Shown: in pieces, positions 20,577-29,300 of the stretch
How the letters are laid out: the number at the start of each line of letters is the position of its first letter
Position numbering within the stretch: position 1 is the first letter of the stretch
Source of the DNA: a virus
Virus record (IMG/VR): IMGVR_UViG_3300027578_000016
Span: 1-40,824 of that record
Reading direction: 5' to 3' (one strand)
DNA length: 40,824 nt
Made by a program: the position numbers and the translations under genes
Notes under the pieces: model-generated
Database searches by the model: none
What the model saw: only the letters and a program-made list of their open reading frames with translations
What the model was told of the DNA's origin: nothing

Positions 20577-21341
20577 ATGGCACGTACTGGACAAGCGGCA
20601 AAAGCAATTAAAAAAGCAGCCGATGCAAAGCCTAAGGTAAGTAATAAAAAAATTCTTAAGGATGCAACTGCCAATGCTGCCATGCTTATAGGACCTGGTA
20701 AATTTCTTAAGGCTGGAAAGATTGTTAAAAAGGGTGTTGACTCTCTTAACAAGACTAAGAGAATTGCAAAAGATAAAGAGATTATTGCACGTTCTCCAGA
20801 TTTAAAACAAACTCCTAACATGACAATTGGGCAAGCAAAGCGCATGAAACAAGGCACTAAGCAACTTGCAAAGACAACCAAAAGAATTGCTAGGCAAAGC
20901 AACAAAAAGAGTTCTTATGGTTCAACAACTGTTGGCGAGTCAAATGCTTTTAAAATTAAAATGGGTCTTGATAAAGGCTTTGGCGGAGTAGAAGTACCAG
21001 GCATGCCTGCATTAAGTACACCACCGCTAGGTGGATTACGCAAGGGTGTTCCAGATAATATGACACTTGGTCAGTTAGATAGATTTGATGCTATTCGCGA
21101 AGGTGAAAAAGCAAAGGCTTACGCTGCTGCTTATCGCATGGCAAAGCGTGAAACCAAAGGCATGAAGAAATCTATGCAATCTAATACAACTCGTACTGTA
21201 AAGAAGGTCGCTACTGGAACTGGCATTGCTGGTACAGGAGCAGCAGGCGGAGCATACGCTGTTTCAAAGAAGTCTAATCCAAAACCTAAACCAGCAAGTG
21301 CCAAGCGCACACGCTCTGGTCAAAAAGCAAAGGGTAAGTAA
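20577..21341 (+). CDS. Basic Lys-rich virion-region protein
   Basis: A 254-aa, strongly basic protein. Its N-terminal half is rich in KK/AK pairs. The middle has GFGGVEVPGMPALSTPPLGG. A short glycine/alanine hydrophobic segment (GTGIAGTGAAGGAYAV, about 219-234) precedes the Lys/Pro tail. It has AAGGAA 5 nt upstream. It lies between terL and portal with two other basic proteins. Internal head, DNA-condensing or DNA-ejection roles are possible; no family recognised. Confidence 0.65.
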   Translation: MARTGQAAKAIKKAADAKPKVSNKKILKDATANAAMLIGPGKFLKAGKIVKKGVDSLNKTKRIAKDKEIIARSPDLKQTPNMTIGQAKRMKQGTKQLAKTTKRIARQSNKKSSYGSTTVGESNAFKIKMGLDKGFGGVEVPGMPALSTPPLGGLRKGVPDNMTLGQLDRFDAIREGEKAKAYAAAYRMAKRETKGMKKSMQSNTTRTVKKVATGTGIAGTGAAGGAYAVSKKSNPKPKPASAKRTRSGQKAKGK

Positions 21342-21342
21342 T

Positions 21343-21954
21343 ATGCCAGTACCAATTATAGCAGCAGGAGCAGCAGCAATTGCTGCACGTCTTGCAGCAA
21401 AAAAGGTAGCGCAAGCAGCAGGTAAACAAGTTGTAAAAGCAACTTTAGGAAAGAAATCTGCTGCAAAGTACGCAGCACAAAAGACTGCTTCAAATACTAA
21501 AACTGCTGCCGCTTTAAGTAGAAATGCAAAAAAAGCAGCAGAAACAAGGGCTGCACTAAAATCTGCAAAAAGCAAGCCACCTCTTGCTACACCTAAGTCT
21601 AATGTTCAGGTAAAGCCTGCTCGTAAGCAAGTTGGTAATCCACCTAACGATATAAAAGCGTGGGAAGATTACATAGGTAGTGTTTCTCGCGGTGCACCAG
21701 CGCGTGGTAGTTCTGCTGGTAAAGCAAAAGCGCGCCGAGTTGCTAATTCTAAAATAGCAAAAAATACAGTGCCTTCCGCAAAAGAACCAGCACGTATTCC
21801 AGAAATTCCCGCAGGTAAAACTGTAAGAATTAATAGTGCAAAAACTACCCGTGTAGTTAGAGTAAATCCAAAAACTATTAACGCAACAAATGTAAAACAA
21901 TTATCTCAATTAAAAAAATTAAAAAATCAGGTTAAACCAGCAAAAAAGAAATAG
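21343..21954 (+). CDS. Histone H1-like Ala/Lys-rich protein
   Basis: A 203-aa protein from ATG 21343, two bases after the previous stop; an earlier in-frame ATG (21226) would lie inside that gene. It begins MPVPIIAAGAAAIAARLAAKKVA and continues with Ala/Lys repeats like the tails of histone H1 or HBHA-type proteins. The next protein begins almost identically (MPVPLIAAG), so the two share a signal or binding element. It is probably packed with DNA or part of the head interior. Confidence 0.65.
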   Translation: MPVPIIAAGAAAIAARLAAKKVAQAAGKQVVKATLGKKSAAKYAAQKTASNTKTAAALSRNAKKAAETRAALKSAKSKPPLATPKSNVQVKPARKQVGNPPNDIKAWEDYIGSVSRGAPARGSSAGKAKARRVANSKIAKNTVPSAKEPARIPEIPAGKTVRINSAKTTRVVRVNPKTINATNVKQLSQLKKLKNQVKPAKKK

Positions 21955-21963
21955 GGAGTAAAG

Positions 21964-23316
21964 ATGCCAGTACCATTGATAGCCGCTGGCGTGGCATCTC
22001 TTATTGCCCGCGCTGCTGTATCCACTGCTGCTAAAAAAGCATTAACCTCTGCTGCCGCAAAAGGATTAACTAAGCGTCAAGTTGCTGAACTAGTTGTTCG
22101 CAACGAAGCCCGTGCTGCTAAGACTTTAGCAAACAAGGGAATTAAAACACGTCCTAAGCGATATGAGTATCAGGGTACTAAATACTCTGACCCTAAACTT
22201 GATAAAGCATATAGAGAGTCACCAGCCGAAGGCTCTATTGAAGCAATGGCTAAGCGCATGCTTGCAGAGAATCCTGAAAAGGCAGCAAAGATTGCAGCAG
22301 AAAAAGCCAGAGTTGTTATGGCTCGTAATCGAGCACAGACTGTAGCAAGAGTTGCAAAGAAAAAAGAACTTACAACTACTGCTCCAAAGTCTGGAAAAAC
22401 AAAAGGTTCAGTAACTAGAAAAAGAGAAGCAGAACTTGCTGAGCAACGTCCACTGTCTCCAGTTGATTCTACAAAAGTTGCAAGACGAGTACGACCACCA
22501 GAAGGTTTTAGTGGTGCAAGAGTAGTTAAACCAATTAAACGTGCTACCAAGCCAGTAGATACATCTGTTAAGTCTACAAAGCCAGCAACTAAAAGAACTG
22601 CTGAAGAAATTAAGGCTGCTAGAGATGCAGCCAAAGAACGTAGCATTGCACGTAATGCTCCAAGAAAAATTGCTGGAAAGAAATCTGTAACTAAGCCTCC
22701 AGTTAAAAGTAAAACAACTGAATTAAAAGAACGACCACGTACTCAAAGAGAAATGCGCCGTAAGCGCAATGCGCAAGAAGAAATGCGTAAAAAAGATTAC
22801 AAGAATAAAGGTCGTGCAGAACGCCTACGCGATGTAGATGACCAAGAAGTACCACAAGGTCAAACAATTCGTGGCAAGTTTTATCCAGAAGGTACACCTG
22901 GTATTCCAGCACGTTCTACACGAACTGGAAACACTATTGTAGAACGCTCACCAAAAGTAAGAGAAGACCTACCTCCAAAAGATGAACTTACTGCCATTAG
23001 GAAAGCATTTGCTGAACTAACTAAAGAAGAAAAAGCAGCAATGCGTACAATGGATGCACGTGGTATTCAAGGAATTTTACGTGAGAAAATTGCTAAAGGT
23101 CCTAATAGAAAACCTGCTGGTCCTAAAGATGCACCAATACGTAAGCGTTTAAGTCCAGAAGAAAGATTAGCAGTTTTAAAAAGAGGTGTTCGTGCACGCC
23201 GTGCAGCGGAAACAGCACGCAGTAAACGTACAGCAGAATTAAAAAAGAATCTTACACCAGCACAAAGAAAAGCCATTGCAGAAGCCATTGCACGAGCAAA
23301 AAGGAATAGTAAATAA
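21964..23316 (+). CDS. Long Lys/Arg/Ala-rich virion-region protein
   Basis: A 450-aa protein beginning MPVPLIAAGVASLIARAA, then TKRQVAELVVRNEARAAK and long basic, low-complexity stretches (TKPATKRTAEEIKAARDAAKERS; RTQREMRRKRNAQEEMRKK). The C-terminus has SPEERLAVLKRGVRARRAAE and NLTPAQRKAIAEAIARA helices. GGGAG lies 6 nt upstream. Its stop overlaps the portal start (TAATG). The charge and position suggest a DNA-bound internal head or portal-core protein. No catalytic motif is present. Confidence 0.65.
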   Translation: MPVPLIAAGVASLIARAAVSTAAKKALTSAAAKGLTKRQVAELVVRNEARAAKTLANKGIKTRPKRYEYQGTKYSDPKLDKAYRESPAEGSIEAMAKRMLAENPEKAAKIAAEKARVVMARNRAQTVARVAKKKELTTTAPKSGKTKGSVTRKREAELAEQRPLSPVDSTKVARRVRPPEGFSGARVVKPIKRATKPVDTSVKSTKPATKRTAEEIKAARDAAKERSIARNAPRKIAGKKSVTKPPVKSKTTELKERPRTQREMRRKRNAQEEMRKKDYKNKGRAERLRDVDDQEVPQGQTIRGKFYPEGTPGIPARSTRTGNTIVERSPKVREDLPPKDELTAIRKAFAELTKEEKAAMRTMDARGIQGILREKIAKGPNRKPAGPKDAPIRKRLSPEERLAVLKRGVRARRAAETARSKRTAELKKNLTPAQRKAIAEAIARAKRNSK

Positions 23317-25055
23317 TGCTAACTGATAAGCAAATTTTTGCACGTGTTGCGTCTTTAAAAGACCGCACCCGTGACCGTGATTCACGTCAGCAAGATGTAT
23401 TACTAGTACGTCAAGGTAAAATTTCTAGCGTATATCCTGATTTCTTTCCAGAAGGTATTGAGGCTAACGTAGTTGCCAACTTTGTTGACATTGTAGCCCG
23501 TGACTTATCTGAAGTTATGGCTCCGTTACCTGCGGTTAACTGCTCAGTAGTTAGCCAAGTTAAAGACCGTGCTCGTAAAGCAGCAGACAACCGTACTCGT
23601 ATTGCTGCTAACTATTTTTATAATTCCGATTTGCAAGTCCAGATGTATACTGGAGCAGATTGGTATGTAACATTTGGGTTTGTTCCGTTCATTATTGAAT
23701 TGGACACTGAAGCAAAGTTGCCGCGTATTCGCGTAGAAAGTCCTGTCGGGGCGTATCCTGAATTTGACCGCTACGGACGCTGCGTTGCTTTTGCTAAGCG
23801 TTATGCCATGCCACTGGCTGAATTGATTTCTCAATTCCCAGAGCATGCTGACGTTTTACTTGGTCGTGACGGATACGACCAAGACATGAATAGTAGATTT
23901 GAGATTGTTCGTTACTACGACCAGCATCAATCTATTATCTACGTTCCAGAACGTCAGAATCTCGTTATCTCCCGTGCTAAGAATCCTATTGGCAAGTTAA
24001 TGGTTGTAGTCGCAAGACGACCAACCGTTGATGGAGAGATGCGTGGACAGTTTGATGATGTACTCGGCATTCAATTGCTTCGTAATAGATTCGCATTACT
24101 TGCGATGGAAGCAACAGAGAAGGCCGTTCAGTCACCATTGATTGTTCCTGACGATGTGAACGAGTTCCAATTCGGTGGTGACGGAGTTATCCGCACCAAG
24201 AATCCTGCGGGAGTACGCCGAGTTGAACTACCAGTATCTGGTTCATTATTTAATGAGCAAGCAGTTCTACAAAACGAACTGCGTATGGGTACACGCTATC
24301 CTGAATCACGTACTGGAAATCTTGATGCTTCAATCATTACTGGTCAAGGTGTTCAAGCCCTTATGGGTGGATTTGATACACAGGTTAAATCAGCGCAGGC
24401 TATTCTTGCATCTACATTAAAGACTGTTATCTCACTTTGTTTTGAAGTGGATGAAAAAATCTTTAATGAAACAAAATCCATTCGTGGTATTGATGCGGGT
24501 AGTCCTTATGCAATTGAGTATCTACCTTCAAAAGATATTAAGGGAGATTACTCTGCAGATGTTCGTTATGGAATGTTGGCTGGTCTTAATCCAGCGCAGG
24601 GACTTATCTTTATGTTGCAGGCCCTTGGCGGTAAGTTAATCTCCAAGGACCTAGCAATGCGTGAATTGCCATTTGGAGTTAACGTAACTCAGGAGCAGGA
24701 AAAAATAGAAGTTGAGGAAATGCGTAATTCGCTTATCTCATCTCTTAATGCTTCAGCGCAAGCAATTCCACAACTTATTGCTAATGGCGGAGACCCAACT
24801 GCAATTGTTAAGAAGATTGCAGAAGTAATCCGATTAAGACAGAAGGGCACGCAGGTTGAGGACGCAATCAATGACGTGTTCGCTCCAGAATTACCACCTG
24901 CTGGAGAAGCACCTATGGTCGAGCAACCGTCCCCTGCTCCCACCGCGGCTCCAGCAGGTGGCTCTCAACCACCGCAAGGTCTACAAAGTTTACTTTCTAG
25001 CCTCTCAATGAGCGGTAAAACAAATGCATCGGCACGTACAGTAACTCAAGCATAA
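23316..25055 (+). CDS. Portal protein
   Basis: A 579-aa protein. NFVDIVARDLSEVMAPLP (about 53-70), TRIAANYFYNSDL and DWYVTFGFVPFIIELD match the start of phage portal proteins. The middle has VLGIQLLRNRFALLAMEATEKAVQSPLIVPDDV and the stem-type helix with GQGVQALMGGFDTQVKSAQ. The C-terminus is Pro/Ala/Gln-rich. It forms the dodecameric ring where DNA enters and leaves the head. Its place after TerL and before the protease and capsid genes is canonical. It starts on the previous stop (TAATG). Confidence 0.85.
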   Translation: MLTDKQIFARVASLKDRTRDRDSRQQDVLLVRQGKISSVYPDFFPEGIEANVVANFVDIVARDLSEVMAPLPAVNCSVVSQVKDRARKAADNRTRIAANYFYNSDLQVQMYTGADWYVTFGFVPFIIELDTEAKLPRIRVESPVGAYPEFDRYGRCVAFAKRYAMPLAELISQFPEHADVLLGRDGYDQDMNSRFEIVRYYDQHQSIIYVPERQNLVISRAKNPIGKLMVVVARRPTVDGEMRGQFDDVLGIQLLRNRFALLAMEATEKAVQSPLIVPDDVNEFQFGGDGVIRTKNPAGVRRVELPVSGSLFNEQAVLQNELRMGTRYPESRTGNLDASIITGQGVQALMGGFDTQVKSAQAILASTLKTVISLCFEVDEKIFNETKSIRGIDAGSPYAIEYLPSKDIKGDYSADVRYGMLAGLNPAQGLIFMLQALGGKLISKDLAMRELPFGVNVTQEQEKIEVEEMRNSLISSLNASAQAIPQLIANGGDPTAIVKKIAEVIRLRQKGTQVEDAINDVFAPELPPAGEAPMVEQPSPAPTAAPAGGSQPPQGLQSLLSSLSMSGKTNASARTVTQA

Positions 25056-25069
25056 CTAAGTAGGGGACA

Positions 25070-25639
25070 ATGACAACACTTGCTGCTTATCAAGGAGATG
25101 GATGGTCTGTAATCGGTTGCGATTCTAGAGCATCCGATGAAGGTGGTCGTCCTATGACGATTGCTACTCATAAGATTACCGAAAACAATGGTTATCTTAT
25201 TGCTGGTTCTGGTGCTAGTCGTGGTTCTAATATCTTGCAGTTTGGATGGAAACCACCTAAGCCAACTAAGTTAGAAGACTTAGATTTGTTTATGACACAA
25301 AAGTTTATACCTGCAATGCGTAAAGTTTTTATAGATGCAGGTTATGATATGAAAGAAGACGGGGATGCAGCAGCACAGGATTCAGATTTTATTATCAGCA
25401 TTCATGGAGTTATTTACCCTATCTTTGAAGATTATTCTTGGGACCGTGATAGCCGTGGTATTTATTATGGTGGCAGCGGTGGCGATGTTGCTTTGGGAGT
25501 TCTGGAGGCTTTGCATATTAATAAAGCAAAAACTCCAGAACAAGCGGAAAAAATAATTCATAGAGCAATTGAAGTTGCTTGCATGTGGGACATCTACACA
25601 AGTGCACCAATTATAACAAAGATTCAGTACGCAAAATGA
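25070..25639 (+). CDS. Proteasome/HslV-like Ntn hydrolase, candidate prohead protease
   Basis: A 189-aa protein starting MTTLAAYQGDGW. After Met removal Thr2 becomes the N-terminal nucleophile. CDSRAS gives the Asp (D18) and HKITENNGYLIAGSGAS the Lys (K35), at spacings equal to Thr1, Asp17 and about Lys33 of proteasome beta subunits. YYGGSGGDVALGVLEAL resembles the SGS region. No propeptide is present. It lies between portal and head genes, where prohead proteases are encoded, and no ClpP, S78 or U35 protease is found. The head-processing role is inferred. An AGGGGA site precedes the ATG. Confidence 0.8.
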   Translation: MTTLAAYQGDGWSVIGCDSRASDEGGRPMTIATHKITENNGYLIAGSGASRGSNILQFGWKPPKPTKLEDLDLFMTQKFIPAMRKVFIDAGYDMKEDGDAAAQDSDFIISIHGVIYPIFEDYSWDRDSRGIYYGGSGGDVALGVLEALHINKAKTPEQAEKIIHRAIEVACMWDIYTSAPIITKIQYAK

Positions 25640-25908
25640 GTGATAGATTCAGGGAGAAGATAGAGCAAGCACTAAGAGTTCTAATAGAGGAAGACCCTGA
25701 AGGGTCTAACTACATCTGCGCTAACTGGTTAATAATTACAGAATGGGCAGACTATGATGGAACTCGTTACTTGCATACAGAAGTGTCAGATTCAATGACA
25801 CCCTGGAATGCTTACGGCATGATGCGTATGGCTAAAGAATATAATAAAGAATCCTTTGGCGAACCGCCAGCAGATGAAGATGATGAATTGGAAGAAGGAG
25901 ATGAGTAA
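25636..25908 (+). CDS. Small conserved phage protein
   Basis: A 90-aa protein read from ATG 25636, which overlaps the previous stop as ATGA; an earlier start at 25579 would lie inside the Ntn hydrolase gene. It has NYICANWLIITEWADYDGTRYLHTEVSDSMTPW and an acidic C-terminus (PPADEDDELEEGDE). Similar small proteins occur in actinophage head modules. The function is unknown. Its stop overlaps the next start. Confidence 0.7.
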   Translation: MSDRFREKIEQALRVLIEEDPEGSNYICANWLIITEWADYDGTRYLHTEVSDSMTPWNAYGMMRMAKEYNKESFGEPPADEDDELEEGDE

Positions 25909-26354
25909 TGACAACTGCACCACAAGGTCCTGGTGGCTATCGTGCGCCGTCTAACCCAGCACCAGTATCAGGCCCTGGCGCTCTTTCTAAGCGCACTGAC
26001 GGCGGTCCAACTCAAGGAGCAAAATACATCTCTGGATTGCCATACGGACAAGGACAAGAAACTTATTCAAACCAACTAGCAGCACCTATGGCTGGTAACC
26101 CTATGAGCGGAAGCGCAATGGGCAATTCAGGACTAGTGCAAATGGAAATGCCAACAGAATTAATGGCTGCTACTTCTCGCCCAAATGAGCCTATTACATC
26201 TGGTATTGATATTGGTGATGGTCCAGGAAGTTCTTCGTTAAGACTTCCCAATCAAGAGCCAAACATTCTTACAATTATGCAACGACTTGCAGAAAATGAC
26301 CCATCTGGAGACTCAGAACTTATTTATAATACTCTATTACAAAGAGGTTTTTAA
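25908..26354 (+). CDS. Conserved Pro/Gly-rich virion-region protein
   Basis: A 148-aa protein with GGYRAPSNPAPVSGPGALSKRTDGG (about 9-33), a motif I know from many actinophage head operons, then a Gly/Met-rich middle and a helical end (LTIMQRLAENDPSGDSELIYNTLLQRGF). The N-terminal half is probably disordered. The family has no named function; a scaffold-like or portal-associated adaptor is plausible. It overlaps the giant gene by one base. Confidence 0.75.
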   Translation: MTTAPQGPGGYRAPSNPAPVSGPGALSKRTDGGPTQGAKYISGLPYGQGQETYSNQLAAPMAGNPMSGSAMGNSGLVQMEMPTELMAATSRPNEPITSGIDIGDGPGSSSLRLPNQEPNILTIMQRLAENDPSGDSELIYNTLLQRGF

Positions 26355-29300
26355 TGGCTCAAACGCTTAAAAACCTTAGTTCTGCTGTAGTAGAAATGAG
26401 TCCTAACCTTTATAAGACTGCAATCAACATTGGCATGTCTGAAATAGATGCTAGTCTTGTAGACCAACAGGCTCGCAGTTGGAAACTTGGACAACAACTT
26501 CTTTCTAAGTCAAAAGAGAAAGCACGTAAGGAATTTCTTGGACTTGACCCAATAGTTAAAAATAATATTTATACACTATTTTCTGACGAAGAAATTTTTC
26601 GACCAGAAAAAACTATTTATCAAAAAGCATTTGATACTGTTGCGGCTCCAGTTAAAGGTATTATTGGTATTGCTGCATCACCACTTGTACAAGGTTTTAA
26701 AATGGTTGAAAGATATGGAAAACTTATCAACATACCATATCAAGCAATTCAACAGAAAAGACAAGGCGCGGACTTTTCAAAAAAACTTTTAACAGATGCA
26801 TACAATGGTACAAACTCATGGCAGTGGGATGAAGTTGCAAAGTATGAAGAAAAATACGGCAAAGCCTTAACAACACTAGCCCGTGGGACTGCTGAAAAAA
26901 AGTCTATTGGTAAGTCAATTGGTTTATACGGAACTTTTGATGATGACATTGCACAAGCAATTCAGTATGCAGGAGACAATCCAGAAAAGTTTCAAACCCT
27001 TGTAGACCAACTATCTCAAGATGCACAGGTTTCTCCAGGTCGCGATGCATCTCCATCTGTTTCACGTCTTATGCAGATTCAAGATAACTCTATTGGTTAC
27101 AAAATGTGGAAGTTTATTGGTATTGACCTTAGAACCGAAAAGGGTGCACGTCAATTTGAAAAACTAATGTCTGGTCCAATAGATGGTTTATATCAAATTT
27201 TTGCTGACCCATTAACTTATACTGGTGTAGGTACTGCTGGTAAGTTAGCAATTAGAGGTGTTGGAGGATACAAGCCTAGTTTTGGAGAAGCCTATGTTCG
27301 CTTTGGTGGATTTCAAACTAAAGGTCAAAAACTTGCTGCACAATATCAATTTGTAGCAGAACGTGGTGGCGTTGAAGAGGGAATGGCTTGGGTATTTAGT
27401 GAGCCATCTGTTGCAAAATTGTGGAATGAACAACTAGGACCACGATTAAAATCTTTTGCAGAAGCACAGGGTCCTTATGAAAAGGGTAAAATTCTAGAGT
27501 CAATGAAGTTTGACTTTCCAGAATGGTATAACGTAGATACTGTTAGGACTCTTGTAAAGAATAGAACCTTTGATGCTGAATCTGCACGTGAATTTTTTAC
27601 TTATGTAGATGATACAAACATGATGCTTAATGGAACTGTGGATGGATTATCATTCCAACGCAATGCTATTCCATTTGCTCGCCGTACTCGTTTACTTACA
27701 TCCGCTGTGCATAAAACAGCATATCAAGTTTTTAATCCAACAGCAACAAATAAAACTGGCGACCTATTAGCAAAGGCTGAAAAAGACAGTCTTGATTTAA
27801 TTGAAACTTTAACCCGTGTTGCTGATGAAGATAACGTATTAGTTAATACTCGTATTGTTGATGAACTTAAATTAGAACAAGATATTACTAAAGCACGTCA
27901 GATTTTATTTAAAATGGGTACATCTACCAAACGTTCACCAGAAATGATTATCTGGGGAGAAGATTCTGCTAAAACAGCAGATGCTATTCGTAGTACAGCA
28001 GCAGCAGTAATGCCAAATGATATGGCAAATGCTATAACTATATGGCTTATTGACCAACCAGAAAATATTCAACTAACCGTAGTTCGTAATATGCAGTACG
28101 CTTTTATGAAGCGTCTTGGCATATCAGATAATGATGCTTTGAATGTTTTAGAGAAAACATATAACGATACATCTACTTTGCATGCTGCACCAAATACCCC
28201 ATTCCCAGAAGAATGGGCAGATTTACTGCATCCATCAATTTATCAGACACAAAATAACATTCCGTATCTAATAAATAATGGTGCTGTTCATGGTTCGCAG
28301 TTAAAGAAGGGTATTGCACCACTTCCATACGATGAATTATATCGTTTGTCTTCTTACGAAAAGGTTCGCAATCTTGGTAAGGGACTTCCAGACAATAAAG
28401 TAACATTTCCTGCACGTGCTGCTGCTAATTTATTTGGTGGTGTAACACGTAGCACAATGGCTACTCGTTATAGTAATTACTGGTCTGCTGGAACGCTTGC
28501 TCCACGTCTTGGTATGCGTACCAATGTTGACGAAGGTTTAATGTACTCCCTTGTTAATGAAGCAGAATCTGTTTTTGCTCTTGGTGCAAGCAAGTTTGAC
28601 CAAGAGTTAGCAGCATTAACTGCAATTACTGGTAGTCGTGCTGGTATTGGTCCAGTAAAGGGTGGTTTCTTTTGGCTTGCCAACAAGTTTGGTATTAAAC
28701 GTGCCAATGGTAGACCTCTTGACCCACGTGATGCTATTCCAGCACCAGAACGTGAAGCAATTAAACTTCAAATTAAAGAGGCTTTAGAAGAAAAACTTGG
28801 GATTGATGTCCCACTTGCTGAAATTTCTAATATGGAAATGCGTGAAGCCCTTATTTCCGTAGCAGAGGATATATATCCAAGTGTTGTGGGAAAAGAATCA
28901 TGGAATAATCTTAAAAAAGTAATGCGCCATCAACCAAACTTTGGTGGTGCAGTAATTAACTCTATGTCTGCTAAGTCTATTCTTGGCGGAAAGGTTTCTC
29001 CAGATTATTTTGAGTCTACTTTTGGGTTAGACTCTTTTAGTCTATTTTTAAAAGAACATGGAGCCGAACTAGGTAGAAACTGGACACCACGTGAGGTTCA
29101 AAAATTATCTGAAGTTGAAGTTGGCGTTATTATGTGGCGTAACTTTAATTTACGTTTTGGATTTAATGAATACAAAATTTCAGAAGGACGTTACTTTAGT
29201 CCAGTAAGCGCATTCTTTAGACATAATGCCTTAAAGACAAGAAACGACTTTGAGATGGCTCGTAAAGATATTCTAAAGCAAATGGAAGTCTATTACGATA

